Notes under the pieces: generated by a model
The model's database searches: none
What the model was told of the DNA's origin: nothing
Seen by the model: only the letters and a program-made list of their open reading frames with translations
Program-made: the position numbers and the translations under genes
Shown here: positions 1 through 5,452 of the stretch, piece by piece
Position numbering within the stretch: position 1 is the stretch's first letter
How the letters are laid out: each line of letters starts with the position of its first letter
Origin: Mesoaciditogaceae bacterium
GTDB taxonomy: Bacteria > Thermotogota > Thermotogae > Mesoaciditogales > Mesoaciditogaceae
Assembly (NCBI GenBank): GCA_015486145.1
Contig: WFSH01000138.1
Coordinates: 1-5,485 of the forward strand
DNA length: 5,485 bases
Direction of reading: 5' to 3'

Positions 1-20
1 GAGGGGAAAAGTGCTTTTAA

Positions 21-29
21 TGATAAAAT
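21..29 (+). promoter_or_regulatory. Possible extended -10 promoter for the DUF6922-like gene
   Basis: The motif TGATAAAAT matches an extended -10 element (TGn followed by TAAAAT). No -35 hexamer is visible, because the window starts only 20 bases upstream. A transcript would begin near 36, almost at the ribosome site GAGGTG (36-41), giving a very short leader. In AT-rich DNA such a match can arise by chance, so this is a weak call. Confidence 0.25.
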
Positions 30-46
30 AAATATGAGGTGAACGA

Positions 47-328
47 ATGTACGATAATTGTTTTTGGGATGTAGATGCCTCACAATTAGATTGGAATAAA
101 CATAAAAATTTCATAATATCAAGAATTCTCGAATATGGCACAATTGAGCAAATAAAAGAACTTGAGAAAAGTTATTCGAGTGAAGATGTAGCTTATGTGG
201 TTAAAAACTCACTTAACCTATCAAAACGTATGGCGGTATTTTGGGCAATTATCTTGGAAATACCTTTTGAGGAGGTTCGAGTATGCTCTCAACCAAACTT
301 GTCTCACATAAAACCGTCGAAGCGTTGA
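47..328 (+). CDS. DUF6922-like small protein, putative antitoxin-side partner of an AbiEii-type toxin
   Basis: This is a 93-residue soluble protein with no signal peptide or membrane segment. The N-terminal block YDNCFWDVD, followed by LDWNKHKNFIISRILEYGT (residues 16-34) and then VVKNSLNLSKR and FWAIILEIPFEEV, matches the pattern I recall for DUF6922 proteins. That family is a small conserved domain often encoded just upstream of, and overlapping, an AbiEii/AbiGii nucleotidyltransferase toxin. The biochemical role of the domain is not known to me; antitoxin function is inferred from that arrangement. The start is supported by GAGGTG at 36-41, five bases before the ATG. The conserved part ends near residue 78. 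The tail after FEEVRVC overlaps the next reading frame by 46 bp and is probably not constrained. The downstream toxin gene is broken, so this may be an orphan. Confidence 0.72.
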   Translation: MYDNCFWDVDASQLDWNKHKNFIISRILEYGTIEQIKELEKSYSSEDVAYVVKNSLNLSKRMAVFWAIILEIPFEEVRVCSQPNLSHIKPSKR

Positions 329-432
329 AAACCTTACAGCTCACGCGTCACTCATCACCGATTACAGATTACTCATTACTGATCACTGTTCACTCATCAC
401 TTCTCACTGATTCACAGCTCACTGCTCACTAA
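283..432 (+). pseudogene. Truncated 5' end of an AbiEii-like toxin gene, running into a heptamer repeat
   Basis: A 49-codon frame starts at ATG 283 behind GAGGAGG (269-275). The first residues, MLSTKLVSHKTVEALKTLQ, resemble the N-terminal helix that precedes the nucleotidyltransferase core in AbiEii-type proteins (pattern 'ML..xxVSxKTxExLKxLQ'). The catalytic GG/GS motif region that should follow about 10-15 residues later is absent. From about codon 18 the frame is simply translated repeat, rich in His, Ser, Thr and Leu, until a TAA inside a repeat unit at 430-432. The family usually exceeds 200 residues, so more than three quarters of the gene is missing. Overlap with the upstream gene is the layout expected of an intact pair. 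Assignment rests on a short segment plus context. A genuine 49-residue peptide is possible but unlikely. Confidence 0.5.
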
Positions 433-470
433 TTACTCATCACCGATCACTTCTCACGTGTCACTGATTA
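334..470 (+). repeat. Degenerate tandem heptanucleotide array, about 19 units of TYACNNN (consensus TYACTSA)
   Basis: Units begin at 334, 341 and every seven bases to 404, then, after one extra T at 411, at 412 and every seven bases to 461. A partial unit TTA follows at 468. The first four bases are TCAC or TTAC in every unit; the last three vary, most often TGA, TCA, CGA or TTC. The array starts inside the broken toxin gene and stops about 18 bases before the tRNA promoter. It resembles the short tandemly repeated heptamers described in cyanobacteria (STRR) and similar filler between genes in some other bacteria. There are no spacers of CRISPR type. Function is unknown; it may mark a deletion or rearrangement site. 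Confidence 0.85.
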
Positions 471-487
471 AGACTCCAATTTTTTCC

Positions 488-516
488 TTGACACTTCAAG
501 AATAAACGTATATAAT
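488..516 (+). promoter_or_regulatory. Strong housekeeping promoter for tRNA-Leu
   Basis: A perfect -35 TTGACA (488-493) and a perfect -10 TATAAT (511-516) are separated by 17 bases, the ideal sigma-70/sigma-A arrangement. The transcript should begin near 522-523, about five bases before the mature 5' end of the tRNA. It is the only clear full-consensus promoter in the window, as expected for a stable RNA gene. Confidence 0.92.
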
Positions 517-527
517 TTAAAGGCATT

Positions 528-617
528 GCCGAGGTGGCGGAATTGGCAGACGCGCTGGATTCAAAATCCAGTGGACTGTAAGAGTTCGTGCGGGTTCAAG
601 TCCCGCCCTCGGCACCA
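528..617 (+). tRNA. tRNA-Leu, anticodon CAA
   Basis: The acceptor stem GCCGAGG (528-534) pairs with CCTCGGC (607-613), followed by discriminator A at 614 and an encoded CCA at 615-617. The anticodon stem is CTGGA/TCCAG (555-559, 567-571), and its loop TTCAAAA places anticodon CAA at 562-564, which reads UUG. The long class II variable arm (572-589) forms a five-pair stem, 573-577 with 583-587, including one G-U pair. The T stem is GCGGG/CCCGC with loop TTCAAGT (590-606). Discriminator A and the long arm are leucine identity features. It is transcribed alone, between its own promoter and terminator. Confidence 0.97.
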
Positions 618-619
618 GG

Positions 620-643
620 AGCGGTCTGTAGTGACCGCTTTTT
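620..643 (+). terminator. Intrinsic terminator of the tRNA-Leu gene
   Basis: A perfect 7-bp stem, AGCGGTC (620-626) with GACCGCT (633-639), encloses a 6-base loop, and a run of five T (639-643) follows directly. It lies two bases after the encoded CCA and ends the tRNA transcript before the flagellar operon. Confidence 0.9.
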
Positions 644-687
644 AAACAGAAGAAATGTTAACATTGTAGCAAATTATGGTGTCGTAG

Positions 688-696
688 TGGTAAAAT
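688..696 (+). promoter_or_regulatory. Possible extended -10 promoter of the amidohydrolase-fliFGH operon
   Basis: TGGTAAAAT fits TGn plus TAAAAT, the same form as the element at 21-29. No -35 at 16-18 bases spacing is recognisable, and I see no sigma-28 (TAAA-N15-GCCGATAA) or sigma-54 (TGGCAC-N5-TTGC) pattern between the tRNA terminator and the start at 734. A start near 703 would give a leader of about 30 bases that includes the ribosome site at 720-725. The 90-base gap after the terminator must hold a promoter if the operon starts here. Confidence 0.35.
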
Positions 697-733
697 TGTA
701 TACGACTCTTTCGTGAATCGAGGTGCAGCCAAG

Positions 734-2014
734 ATGTTAATCACCAATGTTCGTATAGTGAGTAATGACACAGAAATTGGTGTGTTGGAAAATGGAGCTA
801 TCTACACAAATGACGGTGAAATTGTGGAAATAGGCCCTACAGAAGTGTTGGAAAGACGTTATTCAAATGTAAAAGATATAATTTACGGTAAAGGAATGAC
901 AGTTCTTCCGGGGCTGGTCAACGCATACGTTAATATGGAATCGGTCATATTTCCAAAATTCGGCGTGGAGGAGAAATTTGGAATACCGGCAGATGATCTT
1001 TACAAACGTATTCATGAGTCGTTGCAAAGTATCTTTAACGAAGAAATGTTTTTCACCATAACTGAAAAGATCGCGCACGATTCCCTAAAACAGGGAATCA
1101 CCACGGTTGCCGGATCTATTGAACGCTATCTTCATAAAATTGAGGTTAGCAAGACGATAGAATCCGTTGTGAACGCCGTACCTTTTAGATTTGTTGTCGG
1201 AGAAAGTCTTAAAACGCCTGAGGATCTGCAACGTCTTATCAAATCTGGCGAAAGGCCGCTTTACATTCCACTGAATTCGATCACATCATTCGATGATGAT
1301 TCTCTGAGAACCTTGAAAGAATTCTCAGATAGCATAAACGCTTTTGTCGTTATTTTGCTCTCCGATGAAAGCAAAGAAGAAAAGGAGGCTTTTTTAAAAT
1401 ATGGAATGTCCAATTTGGAGAGGTTGCGGCATCTAAGTTTGTTGGGAGATCACGAGATTATAGTGAACGCACAACATTTCACCGAAACTGACCTCGATAT
1501 AATGGCCTCCACCGATACTATGGCAGTTTACAGCCCACGCCAAATGATGATCCAAAGCAAAGGACTTCCGGATATAGATGGGATGATGGGGAGAGGCGTT
1601 AACGTTTCAATCGGTACCGGCGACATGCCAGACCTTTCCATGCTTGGAGAGGCACAGGTGGCATTTTTGCTCAGAAAGATGGTAAAAGGCACGACTGATT
1701 TTGGTGCCGTTTATCAGATAAAGAAAATGTTACTTGAAAACAACTATCATTTTGCCGGAAAACTTTTAGACAAATCTGTTGGAAAAATATCTTCTGGCTA
1801 CGTTGCAGACTTTGCTGTATATGATTATGACGGGCCGATCGGTGAAGAGAAAAAGCCAACTCTTAGGAATCTGCTTTTCGAATTTTTAAGGGATGCCCGG
1901 GTTCGCTTTGCGGTGGTAGACGGCAAAATTGCTTATGATTCAGAAAAGGACAATGCGTTGGATCTTGAAGAAAGGATTAAAGAGATTAGGCACAAAGTTC
2001 TTTCTAAGGTGTGA
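734..2014 (+). CDS. Amidohydrolase-superfamily protein (SsnA/MtaD-like) lacking the metal ligands, probable pseudoenzyme
   Basis: This cytoplasmic protein has 426 residues, normal for the cytosine/adenosine deaminase branch of the amidohydrolase superfamily. It shows the composite beta-sandwich start (MLITNVRIVS), the entry to the barrel (GMTVLPGLVNA, 55-64), the DSLKQGITTVAGS helix-strand (116-128), SKEEKEAFLKYG (213-224) and the closing segment GKISSGYVADFAVYD (350-364). The active site is lost. The HxH pair reads Y65-V-N67, the strand-5 His is L208, the strand-6 His is N245, the VSHNP His is Y266, and the GTD aspartate is G296 (an Asp follows at 297). Deaminase or hydrolase activity of the usual kind is therefore unlikely. 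Start at ATG 734 is preferred over GTG 713, because GAGGTG (720-725) sits eight bases before 734 and the family begins with ML-I-NV. The stop is only nine bases before fliF, so it is co-transcribed with flagellar genes. Its role is unknown. Confidence 0.85.
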   Translation: MLITNVRIVSNDTEIGVLENGAIYTNDGEIVEIGPTEVLERRYSNVKDIIYGKGMTVLPGLVNAYVNMESVIFPKFGVEEKFGIPADDLYKRIHESLQSIFNEEMFFTITEKIAHDSLKQGITTVAGSIERYLHKIEVSKTIESVVNAVPFRFVVGESLKTPEDLQRLIKSGERPLYIPLNSITSFDDDSLRTLKEFSDSINAFVVILLSDESKEEKEAFLKYGMSNLERLRHLSLLGDHEIIVNAQHFTETDLDIMASTDTMAVYSPRQMMIQSKGLPDIDGMMGRGVNVSIGTGDMPDLSMLGEAQVAFLLRKMVKGTTDFGAVYQIKKMLLENNYHFAGKLLDKSVGKISSGYVADFAVYDYDGPIGEEKKPTLRNLLFEFLRDARVRFAVVDGKIAYDSEKDNALDLEERIKEIRHKVLSKV

Positions 2015-2023
2015 TAAGCCAAA

Positions 2024-3595
2024 ATGGCAATGAATGTCAGTAGTTTTTGGGAACAGGTAAAGAAAATTTACACCGATCGTTTCAAGCCATTAAGCATGGG
2101 GCAGAAGTTTTTGTGGATCGCTGTAATTTTGGGAGCTATTGTGGGATTATCCATTTTGATAAGCATAAATGCTGCCCCTAAGTACGTAACACTCGTTTCT
2201 AACTTAAGTGAACAAAGTGCCGGATATATAGCCCAAAAGCTCAATGGATTGGGAATCCCTTATAAAGCTGGACCAAATGGAACTATTTACATACCTCAAT
2301 CTGCAAATGTTTATGAGGTGAGGATGAAGCTGGCAACTCTTGGTGCACTGGGGCCTGCTGCTGGTACAGAAGGATATAGTTTGTTGCAAAACAACTCGAT
2401 CGCTTCAATGGGAATGACAAGCTTTGAAAGACAAGTGCAGTTTCAAATTGCGTTAGCCGGCGAGTTAGAACGAAGCATAGACATGATCAATGCCATTCAG
2501 TATTCAAAAGTCTTTCTCTCACTCCCAAAGTACACTTACTACGTGCCCGGACAAGAAGAAAAACCAACCGCCTCTGTTTTGGTTATTTTGAAACCTGGAA
2601 TGACTCTTTCTTCGAATCAAGTGCTTGGTATCATGAACTTGATCGCTGGAGCAGTTGGGAAAATGTCAGTTTCAGACGTTAAAGTTGTCGATCAATATTC
2701 AAATGTTCTGAGTGACGAGGTAAACCTTTCCTCTTCTGCAATGGCCGGAGCATCAAAATTGAAACTTCAACAAGCTGTTGAAAAATACTATGTGGACAAA
2801 GTTAAAAAGATGCTTTACAACGTTTTTGGATATGGAAACGTTGCTGTTGCCGCAAATGCCGTACTCGATTGGCAAAAAATAACTCAAGAAAGCAAAACTT
2901 ATGTACCTGCCAATCCAAAGCAGAATACAGGGGTTCTGAACTCCCAAGAAAGCGACAAAAGTGTATCGTCCAACGGCGTTCCATCTGGAGCACCCGGAAC
3001 GTATTCAAACATTCCTCCAACTTACTCATCCACGGCTAATTCCTCCCAGGTCTCTCAATATTCAAGAACAGTGACCAATTACGATGTCTCTCAAACTTAC
3101 AATCAAGTGGTGGAAGATAAAGCGGGAGAAATAAAGAAGCTTACAATGACCGTGTTTCTAAATTCTACCAACACAACGTCCAATGCCAGCGAGGTTAAAA
3201 TGGCTGTTGCAAATGCCATTGGCGTTCCCGCGTCAGGAGTGGAAGTCTTGCCAATGCCTTTCAACAGAAGTGCAGAAAAAGCCATTGAAAGGGCACAAAC
3301 TGTGCTTCAAAGTCAACGACGTTTCAGGTTGTTGGTAACGTACAGTGTGATTTTTTCTTTGTTGCTAACAGTTCTGTTTTATCTCATGATTTTGCGTCAC
3401 AGAAAGAAGAAAAAATTGAGAGAAATTGAAACACGCAGAAAAAAGATAGAAGAAGAGATGTCACAAGCTTCTCAAAAAGTTCCAGAAGCTAAAAACGAAG
3501 AGTTGTTTGGTCTTCAGAATGCTGCTGTAGAATGGGTGGATGAAGATCCCGCTGAAGTTGCCCAACTTATAAAGATATGGATGTCCAAGGAGTGA
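2024..3595 (+). CDS. fliF: Flagellar MS-ring protein FliF
   Basis: FliF is the 523-residue inner-membrane protein that assembles the MS ring, the base on which rotor, rod and export gate are built. Transmembrane helix 1 is at about 28-49, preceded by a positive, signal-anchor-like stretch. The ring-building domains follow: RBM1 about 50-110 (YVTLVSNLSEQSAGYIAQKL), RBM2 about 115-225 with the conserved FERQVQFQIALAGELERSI (134-152), and RBM3 about 245-415. RBM3 is interrupted at about 290-350 by a Ser/Thr/Asn/Pro-rich stretch that should form the beta-collar. Transmembrane helix 2 is at about 436-457, followed by a basic RHRKKKK stop-transfer. The cytoplasmic tail ends in DPAEVAQLIKIWMSKE (508-523), the conserved FliG-binding helix. 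AAGGTG (2006-2011) lies 12 bases before the ATG, a little far. An alternative in-frame ATG at 2030 would remove two residues. Length is within the usual 500-570. Confidence 0.97.
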   Translation: MAMNVSSFWEQVKKIYTDRFKPLSMGQKFLWIAVILGAIVGLSILISINAAPKYVTLVSNLSEQSAGYIAQKLNGLGIPYKAGPNGTIYIPQSANVYEVRMKLATLGALGPAAGTEGYSLLQNNSIASMGMTSFERQVQFQIALAGELERSIDMINAIQYSKVFLSLPKYTYYVPGQEEKPTASVLVILKPGMTLSSNQVLGIMNLIAGAVGKMSVSDVKVVDQYSNVLSDEVNLSSSAMAGASKLKLQQAVEKYYVDKVKKMLYNVFGYGNVAVAANAVLDWQKITQESKTYVPANPKQNTGVLNSQESDKSVSSNGVPSGAPGTYSNIPPTYSSTANSSQVSQYSRTVTNYDVSQTYNQVVEDKAGEIKKLTMTVFLNSTNTTSNASEVKMAVANAIGVPASGVEVLPMPFNRSAEKAIERAQTVLQSQRRFRLLVTYSVIFSLLLTVLFYLMILRHRKKKKLREIETRRKKIEEEMSQASQKVPEAKNEELFGLQNAAVEWVDEDPAEVAQLIKIWMSKE

Positions 3596-3597
3596 CA

Positions 3598-4617
3598 ATG
3601 GCTGAAAGAGAAAGAAAACAGAAATTGTCTAACAAGAGAAAGGCCGCTATTTTTTTGTTGACAATCGGTGCTGAAAAGGCTTCAAAAATACTGAAAAATT
3701 TAAACGAAGAGCAGATAGAAGAATTGACGTTGGAAATAGCCAACATCAACAAGATCAGCGACAAAGAACGAGAAGAAGTTTTGCAGGAATTTTCACAGAT
3801 GATGAAAGCCAAAGAGTTCATAAATCAAGGTGGAGTTGACTATGCCAGAGAATTGCTTGAAAAGGCCTTTGGTCCAGAAAAAGCTCTTGAAATTATAGAA
3901 AAATTAACTTCAAATCTTCAAGTGAAACCGTTCGATTTCATGAAAAAAGCAGATATGGTTCAACTGGTCAACTTCATTCAAAATGAACACCCCCAAACCA
4001 TTGCTTTGGTTCTTGCATATCTTGATCCAAAGCAATCATCGCAGGTTTTGATATCACTTCCAGAAGACCTCCAAGCTGACGTGGTAAAAAGACTGGCACT
4101 ACTTGAACGTGCTTCACCCGAGATCGTAAAACAAGTGGAAAAAGTACTCGAGAAAAAGATGTCTTCGTTTGTGAGTCAGGATTTCAGCAACGTTGGTGGA
4201 ATAGACGTGGCAGTAGAAATTATGAACTCCATTGAAAGGACAACAGAAAAACGAATACTTGATTCTCTTCAAAAAACAGATCCAGAACTTTCCGAGGAAA
4301 TAAAGAAACGAATGTTTGTCTTTGAGGATATCACAACACTTGATGATCGTTCGATACAAATGGTGTTAAGAGAAGTTGATACTCACGATCTCGCGCTTGC
4401 CATGAAGGGTTCTTCAGATGAGGTGAAAGACAAGATTTTCAAGAATATGTCCAAAAGGGCATCTGCTCTGTTGGAGGATGAATTAAAATACATGGGACCA
4501 GTTAGGGTGAAAGACGTGGAAAATGCCCAATTGAAAGTTGTATCCATCATCAGAAAATTGGAAGATGCTGGCGAGATCGTCATAAGTCGCGGTGGAGGAG
4601 AAGATTTGATTGTCTGA
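3598..4617 (+). CDS. fliG: Flagellar motor switch protein FliG
   Basis: FliG is the rotor protein on the cytoplasmic face of the MS ring. It binds FliF through its N domain and FliM through its middle domain, and it meets the stator through its C domain. It has 339 residues, the usual size. Landmarks are KRKAAIFLLTIG (13-24, FliF-binding domain), the EHPQT motif (130-134, FliM binding), the GG hinge (200-201), MFVF (239-242, armadillo C hinge) and the torque helix. By alignment to E. coli, torque residues K264, R281, D288, D289 and R297 correspond to K270, R287, D294, E295 and R303, so all charges are kept. The ATG at 3598 is chosen because AAGGAG (3587-3592) lies five bases upstream. A start at 3577 would add seven residues, overlap fliF and have no ribosome site. 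The gap to fliF is two bases, which implies translational coupling. Confidence 0.98.
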   Translation: MAERERKQKLSNKRKAAIFLLTIGAEKASKILKNLNEEQIEELTLEIANINKISDKEREEVLQEFSQMMKAKEFINQGGVDYARELLEKAFGPEKALEIIEKLTSNLQVKPFDFMKKADMVQLVNFIQNEHPQTIALVLAYLDPKQSSQVLISLPEDLQADVVKRLALLERASPEIVKQVEKVLEKKMSSFVSQDFSNVGGIDVAVEIMNSIERTTEKRILDSLQKTDPELSEEIKKRMFVFEDITTLDDRSIQMVLREVDTHDLALAMKGSSDEVKDKIFKNMSKRASALLEDELKYMGPVRVKDVENAQLKVVSIIRKLEDAGEIVISRGGGEDLIV

Positions 4618-5269
4618 TATCATAAAAGGTGCCAATGTTACCAACGAAAAGGTTACAGTAGGTCCAAAGTCCAACAAAAGAGTGGGAGATCGGCAAATAG
4701 ATCCTCAAAAAGCTGCCGAATTGAAAACTGAAGAGATGTTAGAATCTGCCAGAAAAGAAGCTAAAAAAATAGTTGAAGAGGCAAAACTCAAATCTAAGGA
4801 GATAAGAGACGAGGCACGAGAGGTCGGATACCGCAAAGGAATTGAAAAGGCCAAAGTAGAGTGGAATTCAAACATTTCTCGATTAAAAGAAATGATAAAC
4901 TTGATAGAAACAAGGATAGATAGCTCGATAGATAAACTCAAGCCTTCTTTGATAGAATTATCGATCGCGGTTATCAAAGAAACTGTTTTTTCAGAGACAA
5001 ACCATGGAGAAATATCTAAAAAAATAAACCACGCCTTGGATATGGTTAAATCCTCGAAAAAGATCCTTCTGAAAATTTCAAACAATGTCCCACAAGAGAT
5101 CGCAAATGAATTTTCTAAAATTGAAAAGCTTCAAGTGATCACAGATTCTTCTCTTGAAGACATGGACGTTCAAATAGAAGTCGACTTTGGTTCTTTAGAT
5201 TTACGAGTGAAATCGCAAATGGAAGTTTTTGAAAACTTGGTGAGAAAATCATTTGGAACTTCTACATGA
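4610..5269 (+). CDS. fliH: Flagellar assembly protein FliH (export ATPase regulator)
   Basis: FliH is a 219-residue cytoplasmic protein that in flagella dimerises, binds the export ATPase FliI and links it to the C ring, resembling the b and delta subunits of F-type ATPases. Residues about 33-110 are charged and helical (Lys/Glu-rich, probable coiled coil). They include the family motif EAREVGYRKGIEKAK (68-82) with a single GxxxG. The C-terminal domain shows LIELSIAVIKETVF (114-127) and the conserved end IEVDFGSLDLRVKSQ (189-203) followed by MEVFENLV. The N terminus lacks the Trp residues that in enteric FliH contact FlhA and FliN; the only Trp is W85. The start is a TTG at 4610, nine bases after GGAGGAG (4594-4600). 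It overlaps the fliG stop by eight bases. I see no better ATG or GTG in frame nearby. The FliI gene does not follow. Confidence 0.93.
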   Translation: MSDIIKGANVTNEKVTVGPKSNKRVGDRQIDPQKAAELKTEEMLESARKEAKKIVEEAKLKSKEIRDEAREVGYRKGIEKAKVEWNSNISRLKEMINLIETRIDSSIDKLKPSLIELSIAVIKETVFSETNHGEISKKINHALDMVKSSKKILLKISNNVPQEIANEFSKIEKLQVITDSSLEDMDVQIEVDFGSLDLRVKSQMEVFENLVRKSFGTST

Positions 5270-5413
5270 AAATACACTTTTTCAAAGTCTTCTTGTTCTC
5301 TTTCATCGTCTTTTTTACCCTCCGTCATTTCGAACTTGACTAGTGATTTACAAAAGCAATTTGTTCTTCGTAGTGTGATTAATATCACAAAACTTGATGC
5401 CCAAAACTCGTAA
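5266..5413 (+). pseudogene. Possible frameshifted small secreted or membrane peptide gene after fliH
   Basis: An ATG at 5266 overlaps the fliH stop as ATGA. As read, it gives 25 residues to TAG at 5341-5343: MKIHFFKVFLFSFIVFF and a short tail, which look like the basic start and hydrophobic core of a signal peptide or membrane helix. A run of six T lies at 5311-5316. Removing one T joins this frame to a second open stretch that reads LPSVISNLTSDLQKQFVLR, SVINITKLDAQNS and ends at TAA 5411-5413. The joined product would have 48 residues with a plausible signal peptide. I do not recognise the family. There is no strong ribosome site (only GGA at 5255-5257), though ATGA coupling may not need one. 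It may be a decayed gene, a sequencing indel, or chance. The activator palindrome of hcp lies inside it. Confidence 0.25.
5374..5389 (+). promoter_or_regulatory. CRP/FNR-family operator, TGTGA-N6-TCACA, upstream of hcp
   Basis: The site is a perfect pair of TGTGA and TCACA half-sites around six bases. The outer arms are symmetric for six bases each (TGTGAT/ATCACA). This is the textbook recognition sequence for CRP-type regulators, and a related signal has been proposed for HcpR, a CRP/FNR-family regulator of hcp in anaerobes. Its centre (5381.5) is exactly -41.5 from a start inferred at 5423, the class II activator position. Confidence 0.72.
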
Positions 5414-5416
5414 AAT
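5411..5416 (+). promoter_or_regulatory. hcp: Probable -10 element of the hcp promoter
   Basis: TAAAAT at 5411-5416 predicts transcription from about 5423, 30 bases before the hcp ATG. No acceptable -35 is present: TTGATG at 5394-5399 is only 11 bases away. The -35 zone is instead occupied by the downstream half of the palindrome at 5374-5389. Lack of a -35 fits a promoter that needs an activator. Confidence 0.5.
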
Positions 5417-5452
5417 AGATTTGAAAGATCATTTAGAAAGGAGGCAACTGGG

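Noticed and set aside
7..18. AAAAGTGCTTTT near the left edge as a terminator of an upstream gene
   Set aside because: The palindrome has only a two-base centre and cannot form a proper loop, and no T-run follows.
334..470. The repeat array as a CRISPR or iteron-type origin
   Set aside because: Units are 7 bases, contiguous and without unique spacers, so it is not CRISPR. There is no replication initiator gene or DnaA-box cluster nearby to suggest an origin.
528..617. tRNA-Leu as an integration (att) site for a mobile element
   Set aside because: I see no second copy of the tRNA 3' end in the window and no integrase. The broken toxin remnant upstream is not enough to support it.
713..733. 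GTG at 713 as the start of the amidohydrolase
   Set aside because: No ribosome site lies before it. GAGGTG at 720-725 would fall inside the gene and is correctly spaced for ATG 734, where the family-like MLITNV begins.
644..733. A full sigma-70, sigma-28 or sigma-54 promoter before the flagellar operon
   Set aside because: TTAACA (658-663) and TTGTAG (664-669) do not space correctly with TAAAAT at 691-696, and no sigma-28 or sigma-54 consensus is present. Only the weak extended -10 is kept.
4705..5085. A 126-codon open frame on the minus strand, antisense to fliH
   Set aside because: It lies wholly inside the well-supported fliH gene, has no recognisable motif, and its composition is what the reverse of a Lys/Glu-rich coiled coil gives (Ser/Phe/Leu rich). 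I treat it as a shadow.
5170..5388. A 72-codon minus-strand frame across the fliH 3' end and the following gap
   Set aside because: The part in the gap is rich in Lys/Glu/Asp because the plus strand is TTC/CTT rich. No ribosome site or family pattern is visible, and it ends inside fliH.
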